NCBI RefSeq assembly: GCF_014873875.1
Contig: NZ_JADBEM010000001.1
Coordinates: 7,068,001 to 7,132,000, forward strand
Reading direction: 5' to 3'
DNA from: Actinopolymorpha pittospori
GTDB lineage: Bacteria > Actinomycetota > Actinomycetes > Propionibacteriales > Actinopolymorphaceae
Length of the DNA: 64,000 nucleotides
Shown: in pieces, positions 55,058-63,500 of the stretch
How positions within the stretch are numbered: the stretch's first letter is position 1
Layout of the letters: each line of letters opens with the position of its first letter
Program-made: the position numbers and the translations under genes
The notes under the pieces: model-generated
Told to the model about the DNA's origin: nothing
The model's database searches: none
Seen by the model: only the letters and a program-made list of their open reading frames with translations

Positions 55058-55981
55058 CTACCTGACGAGGACCTGGACCTCGCCCATCGTGATTGCCGTC
55101 GAGCGGGAGAACTGCAGCGGGATCGTGCCTCTCTGGCCGAGGCCAGCCCAGTCGACCGTCCAGTACGACGTCGCCGTCACGGTGTACCGGCCTTCGCGGG
55201 TGTAGGTGTGGCCGCAGCTCGGGCTCGACTGTTTGCCGTAGCTGTCGGCGTACGGCGTCCCAGGCCCGGTGCACGTCACGGACTTACCGTCACCCATGTC
55301 CCACACAACCTTGTCGACCTTCGCCGTCGCGGTCACGGTGACCCCGCCGGCAGATGCCGACCGAGTGATCGGTCCGATCGTGCTCTGCGTCGGGTTGGCA
55401 GCCCACATCCATGTCGGCATGCCGATGACGCCAACTCGGCCAGGTGCGTCCTCAGGCACGATGCCAATCATCACGGCCTGGAGGTTCATCGCCGCGATCG
55501 CCCGCTGGGCGAGCACACGTGGATCCGGCGGTGCAGCCGGGCCGGCGGGAGGGTTCCGCGACCAGAAGGAGACCGCTCGGCTGCCCGCGATGTAGGGGTT
55601 GTAGCAGAGGTAAATCGCGCCCTCGGGGTAGTGCCCTTCCCAGATCGGGTCGTCGGGCGGGTAGTCCGCTGGGCTCGGGCTGATGTAGCACATCATCTCG
55701 TTGCTCCAGTAGCCGTCCTCGCCCTTGCATGGGATCTCTTCGCCAGCCCACATGCACTTCTGGGGCGCCGGACCTCCATCACCGTCATCGGGGTCGCCAG
55801 GATCACCAGGATCGTCGGGGTCGCCAGGTCCCGTCACGACGATCACACAGACTCCTTGACTTGGGTCGTAGACCTGGCCCGGCGGGCATGTCACCGGCGG
55901 ATCTTCTGCAGCTGCCATAGGTGCAGGTGCACCAAGAAGCAGCGACAGAGAAGCGAGAGCGAGAAGTGCCGCTCTCAACAT
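55058..55981 (-). CDS. secreted protein of the Tad cluster, PKD-like C-terminus
   Basis: From ATG 55981 the 307-residue protein has a signal peptide (MLRAALLALASLSLLLGAPA) and a Cys-containing region (TCPPGQVYDPSQGVCVIVVT). An Asp/Gly/Pro-rich linker follows (DPDDPGDPGDPDDGDGGP). The C-terminal domain has VDKVVWDMGDGKSVTCTGPG and SPSCGHTYTREGRYTVTATS, the W-DFGDG / Y-x-Y pattern of PKD domains. It overlaps the preceding gene's end by 7 nt. Probably exported and surface-exposed. Confidence 0.8.
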   Translation of the reverse strand: MLRAALLALASLSLLLGAPAPMAAAEDPPVTCPPGQVYDPSQGVCVIVVTGPGDPDDPGDPGDPDDGDGGPAPQKCMWAGEEIPCKGEDGYWSNEMMCYISPSPADYPPDDPIWEGHYPEGAIYLCYNPYIAGSRAVSFWSRNPPAGPAAPPDPRVLAQRAIAAMNLQAVMIGIVPEDAPGRVGVIGMPTWMWAANPTQSTIGPITRSASAGGVTVTATAKVDKVVWDMGDGKSVTCTGPGTPYADSYGKQSSPSCGHTYTREGRYTVTATSYWTVDWAGLGQRGTIPLQFSRSTAITMGEVQVLVR

Positions 55982-56562
55982 GGCCGCACCTTCCGTTGGG
56001 CATCTCGTGTGACGTAGAACTTCCCGTTGTCCTTGGTCACTTCGTATACGGACTGGACACGCGGGAGACGGTTTGCCGCGACCACGGACTTTCCATCCTT
56101 GTCGACGATGTTCACCTTGGTCACGTCGATGCACGTACTCACGTCCCAGACGTCCTTCTTGCTGTACGAGGCGTCTGGTGACCTGACGATCGTGGAGCCG
56201 ATCTGCTTCCAGCCTTTTCCGCGCCTCACCGTCAGGTTGCGCTGCCACTGGAGGCGCGCTTGGTCGCGAGCTACGGCCGACAGGTCGGTCAGGCTCGTGT
56301 ACGGGTCGGACGCCTTCTCGTCGAGCTTTGCCCAGAACGCCACTACGGCCTGCTCAGCACCCACTTCGTCTGGTGTCTTGGTCGACGTCGGGCTCGGTGT
56401 TGTTGTGGGAGTCGGACTGGTGCTGGTGACTGCGCGCGACGTCGTGGGGGTCGGGGTCGGGTCCGCCTTGCCGTCACCGTCGCAGGCTGTGGCCGTCGTG
56501 GCCGTCGTGGCCAGCGCGGCCACGACGGCAACGGCGGCGAGAGTTCGGGTGGGGCGGGACAT
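55975..56562 (-). CDS. putative lipoprotein of the Tad cluster
   Basis: The 195-residue protein starts MSRPTRTLAAVAVVAALATT and reaches a possible lipobox at ATAC near residue 29. A Thr/Pro-rich linker follows (TPTPTTSRAVTSTSPTPTTT). The globular part (VVAFWAKLDEKASDPYTSLT, WKQIGSTIVRSPDASYSKKD, CIDVTKVNIVDKDGKSVVAA) resembles small secreted domains of actinomycetes. Start chosen at ATG 56562, 14 nt after the LysM-BTAD stop. Confidence 0.75.
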   Translation of the reverse strand: MSRPTRTLAAVAVVAALATTATTATACDGDGKADPTPTPTTSRAVTSTSPTPTTTPSPTSTKTPDEVGAEQAVVAFWAKLDEKASDPYTSLTDLSAVARDQARLQWQRNLTVRRGKGWKQIGSTIVRSPDASYSKKDVWDVSTCIDVTKVNIVDKDGKSVVAANRLPRVQSVYEVTKDNGKFYVTRDAQRKVRPC

Positions 56563-56576
56563 GAGTTCGTCTCCTT

Positions 56577-59500
56577 CTAGAGGGCGTTGGCCATGAGCTG
56601 GTCGAAGTTGGTGCCGGGGCTCTTCAGCGCGGCCAGGAGCCGCTCGGTCTCGGGCTCGAGGTCGCACTCGAGCTGTTCGGTGATGGTCAGCAGCCGTTCG
56701 ATCGCTTCCGCTTCGGCGGCGGGGCTCCGGCTCTCGTGCGCGGCAAGGATTCGCAGGCGCCAGAGGTTCTCCTGCGCCGGCTCGATCCGCAGGCCCACGA
56801 CGACGGCCTGCTCCGCGGCGCGCCACCGGCCCTCTAGGAGTCGGCGGCGCGTGAGTTCGTAGGAGGCGTCGACGAGCTCGCTGATGAGGCGCTGTTTGAT
56901 GGGCTCAGCCCAGGCGTACCGCTTGCGGTGGGTGCCTTCGAATGGGATTCCGCGGACGAGTTGCAGTGCGGCCTCGAGGTTCTCGGTGGGGGCGTTGAGG
57001 GGGTCGTGCTGAAGTAGGCGGTCCCAGTCGCCGACATCGGTGGTGACTGACGGCAGGAAGGCATATCCCTCGCCTGCCTGGTGGCGGGGCAGGTACTCCT
57101 GCCCGTCGGGGTCGGTCCCGACCCATCGGCGCAGCTTGGACGTGGCGGGGTTGCGGGTGTTGAGGTTGTCCTCGGTCTTGCGGTCGGGCCAGATCGCGTT
57201 GTCGATGGCTGTGTGGGTCGCCCCGGGGTGGAGTGCGAGGTAGGCCGCGAACTCGAGCAGGCGGGCCCGCTTGCTCGGCTCGACCTTGCCGCCAGTGTTG
57301 ATCATGTCGACCGGGCCGAGGACGAGCACCCTCGGTGCGGGGAACGGCATGGGCGGCACGAGCGCAACCTCCTCGTTTGCGGTCTCCGCTTCGGTCGGGA
57401 TCTCGAGTTCCCCGGGGATGGGGGCACCCTCTGTCGGGGCTTGCGAAGCCGCCTGCGGGTGCACCGGGTCGGATGGGGTCGACTCCTCCCCTTCGACGGC
57501 AGCGGCCGGAGCTTGTGTCTGGGGTTCTCCCGCAGCGGGGTCCGTGGCCTGGACGGCAGGGCGGGCCGCCTCCAGGAGCGGCACTCCGGTGAAGGGCACC
57601 TGCACGGCGGCGGAGGCTGTATCTGCGGTGGCTGTCTCGGAGGGCTGCTCCGAGGGCTGCTCCTCCTCGCGCTCGGCCGCGGCTTCCAGGACCTCCAGGG
57701 TGATCTCGGGCATGGCCGAGGCCGGGTAGCTGGGCTCGTCGACGGGAGTGATCGACTCGATGTCTACCAGTGACAGCTCGGGGGCGGCGGCGCCGTCGAG
57801 CTCCTCGACGTCGGCCATGGAGGCAATGTGGAGGAGGTGGCCGTACTGCTCGGCGGGCAGCCGCTGCGGTTGCAGCTGCAACCCGATCGGAGCGAGGACC
57901 GCGACGTCGGGGTCGGCGCCGGCGGCGAGGTCGAGGACCCACTCCCCCACGCCGACACCGCTGGTGACGGTGGCCAGGGCGACTCGAGGTAGATCGTCAA
58001 CCAGCTGCTCGAGCTGGTTGCGCTGGCGGTCGGTGACCTCGCCGGCGATCAGGACGATCTCCGGAGACCATGCATCGGGTGCGGCACCGGTAACGCGGGC
58101 GGTGTGCAGGCCCGCCACGCCGGCATCCGCCATGGCACGGCGATCCTCCTCCGCGCGGTGCAGCAGGTCATCAAGGACCCGGCCCACAGAGGGCAGGTAA
58201 CGGATCCGCCCGGTCTGCAGGGTGTCCTCAAGTTCGGGGAAGGCACCGACGAGGGTCACCTGCAGGTCGTCCGCCCAGGTGGAGGTGGCCAGCTCGATCG
58301 CCAGTGCGGCGAGGATCTCGCGGGTGGCGGAGCCTTCCCCGGCGACGCCGAGGTTGCCCAGGTACTCCAGGTCGAGGAAGACGTGGCCGGCCTCTTCATC
58401 GTGGCCGATGGTGACCAGCGCCGGGTAGGGGGCGGGCACATCGCTGACGTCGATGCCCTCGAGTTTTCCGGTGTTGTCGACATCGAGGGTCCACACCGTG
58501 GTGTCGGCGGTGCCAGTCCACGGAGCGGGCAGCTGCGCGGGCTCGGCGAGGTAGAGGTCGAATTGGGTGGCCGTGAGACGGGCGGCACGGACGACGGGCA
58601 GCGCGGAGCCACTCTCGGAGCAGGTCCGCGCGAGTGAGCGTAGAGCCACGTCGACGGTCTCGACAGAAAGGGAGTCGGCGGTCGCCCGGAGCTCCTGCTC
58701 GACCTCGGCGGTGTGGCCGGATGGCATCGGTATCCGCTGGCCGGGACGGCGCCGGCGCTGCTGGGTTCGCCGACGGGTGGCAAGCAGGGCGAGCACACCC
58801 GCAGCCAGGAGCGCACCGACACCGAAGCTGCTGCGGACCATCCAGTCCGAGTTCTCCTGCAGGTGCTCCTCGTCCGCGGAGGCGTCCGGGGCCTGCTGTG
58901 TCGAGGACTGCGACGGGGCCGGCTGCTGCTGGGCGGGAGCTTCCTGGGTCACCTCGGGGACGTCCGGCTGCTGCTCGGCAGGAGTGTCCTGCGACGTCTC
59001 GGAGGCAGGGCGCGGCCGAGGGGCGTTCCTGGGTGCGTCGTTGCTGGGGTTCTGCGCGGGCTTCGCCGCCGTGGCCGGGTCGGGGAGCTTGAGGGTCCAG
59101 CCGACGTCGATGACGTCAGGGTCGCTCAGATGCTCACCCCCCGGCTGGGTGATCCCGCGGGACGCCTCGAAGATCTCCGGGTACCGGTCGGCGTCGCCGA
59201 CCTCCTTGAGCGCGATCTCGGAGAGGGTGTCGCCCTTCTCGACCACGACGGTGCCGCCGGGACTCTCCTCGAGTACCGGTGCGGGGATATCGAGCTCCCA
59301 ACCCGCCTTGATGAAGGTGTCCTTGCCGTCCAGGAGGTCCTCGTTGAGCTCGACGATCTCGCGGTAGCGGCGGCCATCGCCGAGGTGCTCCGCTGCGATC
59401 GACCACAGCGTCTCCCCACGCTGGACCGTGTGCTTGACCGCGGCGGCCTTTCGGGCCGGCGCAGGCGCGGCGGTCTGGGGCTGGCCGGCCGTCGTCGCAG

Positions 59501-59954
59501 TGTCCGTGACCTGAATGGCCTGCGGCGTTGCCGTGACAACAGTCTGGGAGGCCACCACAGGCGGCGCCGATACCCCAGGGGCCGCGTGGGCGACGCTCGG
59601 CAAGGTGACGAAGAGCATCATCGCAGTGCCGACCAGGCCGTTGGCGGCATGCTGTGGGACCCGAAGGCCCGGCAGTCGGGGCACGCGTACGCCGCGGGCT
59701 CGGGAGATGACCTCGACCAGGATCGACAGGGTCAGGAACGCCCATGAGGCCCAGGCGATGAGCTTGATCACGCCGATGGCGAGGGTGCCGTCATCAGGGG
59801 AGGTCAGGGCGTTCTTGACAGCCTCGAGGAAGGACAGGTCGCCGGAGAAAGGGTTCGCTCCAACAGCGAGGAGGACAGCGGGTAAGCCAATGATGATGCC
59901 GAGGATGGTCAGCATCGCGAAGAGGCCGGCAACGCGCCGGCGCAGGGTGGTCAC
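56577..59954 (-). CDS. LysM and BTAD domain membrane protein (1125 residues)
   Basis: The N-terminus has about three membrane helices (GLFAMLTILGIIIGLPAVLL, LIAWASWAFLTLSILVEVIS, GLVGTAMMLFVTLPSVAHAA). Two LysM repeats follow (HTVQRGETLWSIAAEHLGDG; VVVEKGDTLSEIALKEVGDA), then a Pro/Gln-rich linker and another helix (GVGALLAAGVLALLATRRRT). A long cytoplasmic part ends in a winged-helix/BTAD-type regulatory domain (ARLLEFAAYLALHPGATHTA, WRAAEQAVVVGLRIEPAQEN). The GTG start overlaps the preceding stop (GTGA). It links cell-wall binding to a regulatory domain; such proteins accompany Tad loci in actinomycetes. Confidence 0.88.
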   Translation of the reverse strand: MTTLRRRVAGLFAMLTILGIIIGLPAVLLAVGANPFSGDLSFLEAVKNALTSPDDGTLAIGVIKLIAWASWAFLTLSILVEVISRARGVRVPRLPGLRVPQHAANGLVGTAMMLFVTLPSVAHAAPGVSAPPVVASQTVVTATPQAIQVTDTATTAGQPQTAAPAPARKAAAVKHTVQRGETLWSIAAEHLGDGRRYREIVELNEDLLDGKDTFIKAGWELDIPAPVLEESPGGTVVVEKGDTLSEIALKEVGDADRYPEIFEASRGITQPGGEHLSDPDVIDVGWTLKLPDPATAAKPAQNPSNDAPRNAPRPRPASETSQDTPAEQQPDVPEVTQEAPAQQQPAPSQSSTQQAPDASADEEHLQENSDWMVRSSFGVGALLAAGVLALLATRRRTQQRRRRPGQRIPMPSGHTAEVEQELRATADSLSVETVDVALRSLARTCSESGSALPVVRAARLTATQFDLYLAEPAQLPAPWTGTADTTVWTLDVDNTGKLEGIDVSDVPAPYPALVTIGHDEEAGHVFLDLEYLGNLGVAGEGSATREILAALAIELATSTWADDLQVTLVGAFPELEDTLQTGRIRYLPSVGRVLDDLLHRAEEDRRAMADAGVAGLHTARVTGAAPDAWSPEIVLIAGEVTDRQRNQLEQLVDDLPRVALATVTSGVGVGEWVLDLAAGADPDVAVLAPIGLQLQPQRLPAEQYGHLLHIASMADVEELDGAAAPELSLVDIESITPVDEPSYPASAMPEITLEVLEAAAEREEEQPSEQPSETATADTASAAVQVPFTGVPLLEAARPAVQATDPAAGEPQTQAPAAAVEGEESTPSDPVHPQAASQAPTEGAPIPGELEIPTEAETANEEVALVPPMPFPAPRVLVLGPVDMINTGGKVEPSKRARLLEFAAYLALHPGATHTAIDNAIWPDRKTEDNLNTRNPATSKLRRWVGTDPDGQEYLPRHQAGEGYAFLPSVTTDVGDWDRLLQHDPLNAPTENLEAALQLVRGIPFEGTHRKRYAWAEPIKQRLISELVDASYELTRRRLLEGRWRAAEQAVVVGLRIEPAQENLWRLRILAAHESRSPAAEAEAIERLLTITEQLECDLEPETERLLAALKSPGTNFDQLMANAL

Positions 59955-60391
59955 CGCTCGACTCCTCCTACGGCACGGACAAGGCGGGCCTCGGCTTTGC
60001 CGCTCACGCGCATGTTGCCCAGGCCGACGATGGACAAGAACTTGGGCTGGTAGATGTCGGTGGTCGACACGACAAGGGTGGTGCCGTTGACGACGCCGAC
60101 CGTGCCGGAGACATCAGAAGCGTTCAGGTACAGCTGAGCGGCCCGAACAGCCTGGGTAGGGCTGGCCTGCGCGCCGAGGCCCCGAACGGCCTGGGATGCG
60201 TTGAGCTGCTGCCCCCCGACGCGTGCGGCCTGGGCGGCGACGTCGCGGGCTCGCTGCTGCGCATGCACCTGGCCGGTCAGGTCCACCGCCAGGCCCACGA
60301 GGACGACCATGACGAAGGAGGACAGCGCCAGCCAAAGGGTCACCGACCCGCGGTCGGATCGGCGGCCAGTGACGGCGGAGGGGGCACGCAT
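59951..60391 (-). CDS. TadG/TadE-like pseudopilin
   Basis: The 146-residue protein has a basic start, the cleavage-like motif DRGSVTLWLALSSFVMVVLV with a membrane helix, and an extracellular domain (GQVHAQQRARDVAAQAARVG). The +5 residue is Trp instead of Glu. Its ATG overlaps the previous stop by one base (TGATG). Confidence 0.8.
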   Translation of the reverse strand: MRAPSAVTGRRSDRGSVTLWLALSSFVMVVLVGLAVDLTGQVHAQQRARDVAAQAARVGGQQLNASQAVRGLGAQASPTQAVRAAQLYLNASDVSGTVGVVNGTTLVVSTTDIYQPKFLSIVGLGNMRVSGKAEARLVRAVGGVER

Positions 60392-60831
60392 CAGCGTTCC
60401 CGGTAGGTGTCGAGCGGACTGGCCATGGTCGCGCTGATGGTCTGGTGTCCGGGCAGGCCCGGGATGGCGACGTCGGACAGGTTGACCACGCAGGTCACGG
60501 TGGCGGTCACGGTGGCTGGGGTTCCGACCGGGGCGGCGAACCCGCTGGTGTCGACGCTGACCTTCTTCGAAACACATTGGAGCTTCTGGTTTGCCAGGCT
60601 CGAGCTCGCCCCGGAGGTTGCCGCCGAGTCAGCTGCGCCTTGGGTGCGGGAGATGGACGCCGCGCGGGCGGCGTCAGCCGCGGCGGCCTGGACGGCCTGG
60701 TGGGCGATGGCGAACCGTCCGGCGGCGATGATCATGGCAATGAACAGCAGGAAGGCAGGCACGCCGATGGCTGCCTCGATGGCCTCAGAACCCCGCTCTC
60801 GGTCGCGGCGGGCAACAAGTCGGCGCCTCAT
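60391..60831 (-). CDS. TadE-family pseudopilin
   Basis: The 146-residue protein has RERGSEAIEAAIGVPAFLLF, a prepilin-type site (G followed by SEAIE, Glu at +5) and a hydrophobic helix. A small periplasmic/extracellular domain carries two Cys (KLQCVSKKV, TVTCVVNLSD). It is coupled to neighbours by ATGA and TGATG overlaps. Confidence 0.85.
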   Translation of the reverse strand: MRRRLVARRDRERGSEAIEAAIGVPAFLLFIAMIIAAGRFAIAHQAVQAAAADAARAASISRTQGAADSAATSGASSSLANQKLQCVSKKVSVDTSGFAAPVGTPATVTATVTCVVNLSDVAIPGLPGHQTISATMASPLDTYRER

Positions 60832-61247
60832 CCTGTCGTCACCTTCTCCACCGGCATTGACGCGGACTGGGTGATGGTGGGCTTCCAGGCCGGGATCACG
60901 CTGACGGTGTGGGTGGTCACGGTGATCCGCGCCTCGTCGGCGTTGCGGTAGCCGCTGACGCTGGTGCCTTTCAGGCCCGCGGTGGTGGAGGAGACGAAGG
61001 TGTGCGCCGCCGAGATGCCCGAGGCGGCGGTGCCTTGCTCTCCGGCGGCCTCGCGGGCGCCCTCCTGCGCGGCGGCCAGGGCAATGGTGCGGCCCTGGTA
61101 CATCACCGCGGCCTGCACACCGAGGAACATCAGGGAGAACAGGGCGGGCAGGAGGACGACCAGTTGGATGGTCGAGGACCCACGCTCGCGCCGCGCCACC
61201 ACCCGTTGGGCGAGACGACGTAGTGCGAGTGCGGGCCGAGCGATCAT
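60828..61247 (-). CDS. TadE-like pseudopilin
   Basis: The 139-residue protein has RERGSSTIQLVVLLPALFSL, a prepilin-like site with Gln at +5, and an extracellular domain. Its start overlaps the stop of the Flp-like gene (ATGA), and its stop overlaps the next start (ATGA). Confidence 0.85.
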   Translation of the reverse strand: MIARPALALRRLAQRVVARRERGSSTIQLVVLLPALFSLMFLGVQAAVMYQGRTIALAAAQEGAREAAGEQGTAASGISAAHTFVSSTTAGLKGTSVSGYRNADEARITVTTHTVSVIPAWKPTITQSASMPVEKVTTG

Positions 61248-61444
61248 TTGATTTTGCCCGCCTCGCTGGTGACGTAGTTCTTGATGACGGTGACCACGAT
61301 GGCGACGATCGCGATGACCGCGACCGCCCACAGAACCTTCTCGATGGTCTCCGAACCACGCTCGGGCTCGGTCGTCAGCTTGGTACGCGCCTGGTCTGCC
61401 AGGCGTACACCGAGCGTGTAAAGAGTGACGGCGAGGTGAAGCAC
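61244..61444 (-). CDS. Flp-like type IVb pilin
   Basis: From GTG 61444 (AGAGGGGA upstream) the 66-residue protein has a short basic leader, PERGSETIEKVLWAVAVIAI with Glu at +5 after the Gly, and a single hydrophobic helix (VAIVVTVIKNYVTSEAG). This is the form of Flp pilins that are cleaved by a TadV-type peptidase and assembled into fibres. Confidence 0.82.
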   Translation of the reverse strand: MLHLAVTLYTLGVRLADQARTKLTTEPERGSETIEKVLWAVAVIAIVAIVVTVIKNYVTSEAGKIK

Positions 61445-61706
61445 GTGAGTCCCCTCTTTGGGTCTAGTCCTCAAATAAGCGAGTCGGCTCGATGGCGGTG
61501 GCCGAAGGCGATTTGATCATGTCGGCTGTCGTGTCGGGCATGTCGGTGGGACGTCTGAGGGTGTCGGTGGGGGGTCGGAGTGGCCTGGTCGGGGGCTGTG
61601 TGGGGGTGTTCGGCGCCGGTTTTTGGTGTCTGGGCAGGCGTGGTCGCCGCCGGTGGTGGTCGGCGGTGTGAGGCGCTGTCGGGCCGGGGGTGGGGGTTGG
61701 GGTGGG
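61445..61706. other. pilin upstream region and IS1380-B distal end
   Basis: No gene. The IS1380-B end must lie here but I could not match its inverted repeat. Insertion probably separated the pilin operon from its native upstream genes or promoter. Confidence 0.4.
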
Positions 61707-63266
61707 TCAGCCGAAGCGGGTTCGTTCGGTGGTGTTCCAGGCGCTGAAGAGCCGGTCCAGGGCGGGGTTGTAGCCGATGAGTCGGATGGTGATGGCGCGG
61801 GCTCGGCGGGTCACCATGGCGGGGATGAGGATGATGGTGTTGAAGAAGCGCCGGAATTCCATGCGGATGTAGTCGCGGCGGTCAGCTTTGCGGTGCATCA
61901 TCATCGCGAACCAGGACTTGATGTTCCAGGCGAGCGCGGCGATGACCATGTAGGCCCAGTTGGAGACCAGGTCGTGCAGCGGCACCCGCAGTGCGCCGAC
62001 GCCGGACTTGAGGCTTGCGATGATGTTCTCCTGGTCGCAGCGCTGGTTGGCGCAGGCCACGACCTGTTCGGCGCTCAGGTCGGTGCGGGTGGTGATGTAG
62101 AAGAAGTAGCGGACCTCATCGATGAGCACCTGCTCACCGCGGCTGCGGCTGATGTTCTTGCGCAGCGCGACCACCCGGTAGGAGCGGTCGCACTTGCCGG
62201 GCTGGTAGTCAAAGCAGGCGACGTCTTCGTAGTTGAGCTCCAGGTTGAGGTAGCCGCGTTCGGCCACGATGGCCTGCTTGTGGTTGTCCCGGCGAGCCCG
62301 GATCTGGCCGGCGGCGTTCTGGCCGGCGGCGTTCTGGCCGGTGGCGTTCTGGGCGGTGGCGTCTCGATGCAGCCGGGTCCAGCAGGTCTCGGCCAGCGCC
62401 TCGGCACGGGACCGTAGCGCGTGGTTGTTGTCCATGCCGAAGACGAAGTCGACCCGGGCCGCCCAGCGGTCGAAGTGGGCGGTCAGGGAGAAGTCGGTGT
62501 CACCGCGCAGACACACCCGTGGTGCGTGCGGTTGCACGAGGTCGATGGCCTTGTCGATCCAGGTCGCCGCGTCCTGGTGGCTGGGGGCGTTGCCGGGCCG
62601 GTTGACCAGGTAGAGCACTTCCTTGGTGTTGGCCAGCGACACGATCAGCGGCGCATACCCCCAGATCCGGTTGTAGGACATGTCCATGCCGGCCTTACGG
62701 CGCCCGGAGGTGGGGACGATCGTGCCATCGGCGTCGATGTAGGCGACCGGGCCGAGCAGGTCGCCTCCCCGACCCGTCCACAACTGTGGGCGGACCGCGT
62801 TGATCGCTTCCATCAACTCCACCACATCGGTCTCGGCGAAGCGGCGGCAGAAGTCCCCGGCCGTGGTGGGGTCTGGGATCAGGTCCGCGCCTAAGGCGTT
62901 CATGTAGGCGGTGTCGTGCCGGAGGCCTTCGATGTCTTCCAGGCGGGTGCCGCCACACATCACGTTGTAGGTCAGGTTCAGCACATGGTCGGACTCGTGG
63001 TAGGGCAGGTGCACCTTCAACAGGTGCAGACCCTCGTTGATCTGGTCAACCAGGCCCAGCTTGGTCACCAGCCGGTGCACCGCGGCGATCCCGCCGAAAC
63101 AAGTCGCGTCGAGGTTCCCGCCGACCTCATAGGACACAGTCCCCGAGCCCAGCATCGGGGACGGCTGTTCGCCCCAGTGCCCCGCCAACCCGTGACGCGC
63201 CGCAACCCGGCGTCGTCGACGCGCCGCGTTCCGCCGACTCTGAACATGCGATATCTTCTTCACCAC
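61707..63266 (-). CDS. IS1380-family transposase (copy B)
   Basis: The 519-residue protein starts at GTG 63266. It shows VAYIDADGTIVPTSGRRKAG, RVCLRGDTDFSLTAHFDRWA and CANQRCDQENIIASLKSGVG (D, D, E core of IS1380). A low-complexity insert ATAQNATGQNAAGQNAAGQI lies between the second Asp and the Glu, encoded by 15-bp repeats. No lesion, so probably active. Confidence 0.93.
   Translation of the reverse strand: MVKKISHVQSRRNAARRRRRVAARHGLAGHWGEQPSPMLGSGTVSYEVGGNLDATCFGGIAAVHRLVTKLGLVDQINEGLHLLKVHLPYHESDHVLNLTYNVMCGGTRLEDIEGLRHDTAYMNALGADLIPDPTTAGDFCRRFAETDVVELMEAINAVRPQLWTGRGGDLLGPVAYIDADGTIVPTSGRRKAGMDMSYNRIWGYAPLIVSLANTKEVLYLVNRPGNAPSHQDAATWIDKAIDLVQPHAPRVCLRGDTDFSLTAHFDRWAARVDFVFGMDNNHALRSRAEALAETCWTRLHRDATAQNATGQNAAGQNAAGQIRARRDNHKQAIVAERGYLNLELNYEDVACFDYQPGKCDRSYRVVALRKNISRSRGEQVLIDEVRYFFYITTRTDLSAEQVVACANQRCDQENIIASLKSGVGALRVPLHDLVSNWAYMVIAALAWNIKSWFAMMMHRKADRRDYIRMEFRRFFNTIILIPAMVTRRARAITIRLIGYNPALDRLFSAWNTTERTRFG
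62311..62365 (-). repeat. 15-bp tandem repeats inside the IS1380-B transposase
   Basis: The unit GCGGCGTTCTGGCCG recurs three to four times with small changes, encoding NAAGQ-type repeats. Copy number could vary in frame. Confidence 0.8.
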
Positions 63267-63324
63267 AAAGGCCTTTTCTTGCCGGACTGCGTTGTGAGCG
63301 CTAACCCAGCAAGATAAGGCCTTT
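63267..63324 (-). promoter_or_regulatory. hairpin covering the IS1380-B ribosome binding site
   Basis: AAAGGCCTTTTCTTGC and its inverse (one mismatch) form a 15/16-bp stem whose gene-side arm touches the GTG start. The AAGG ribosome-binding sequence is inside this arm. The layout equals that at 17703-17772. Confidence 0.65.
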
Positions 63325-63500
63325 GCCTATGAAAACGGCCATCCAGCCCAGCCGACACGCTTGGTCAAGGTCTAGTGGTGAGGACAGTGGCACCCAAGGA
63401 AGGTGTCAGCTCGGCCCATTCTGTGACAAGCGCCGGACAACCAATCTGACCGCTTCCGCGGCCGCGGCCCGGGCCCGCTGACCAGCACTGTTTCCGCTGG
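63325..63500. other. sequence between IS1380-B and the TadC-like gene
   Basis: No gene. A 9-bp hairpin (CTGACCAGC/GCTGGTCAG, 63478-63504) overlaps the TadC-like stop codon and may act as a terminator. Confidence 0.5.

Noticed and set aside
56905..57942. Second long minus-strand frame inside the LysM-BTAD gene
   Set aside because: Arg/Gly/Pro-rich composition typical of an alternative frame in GC-rich coding DNA; the main frame has clear domains.
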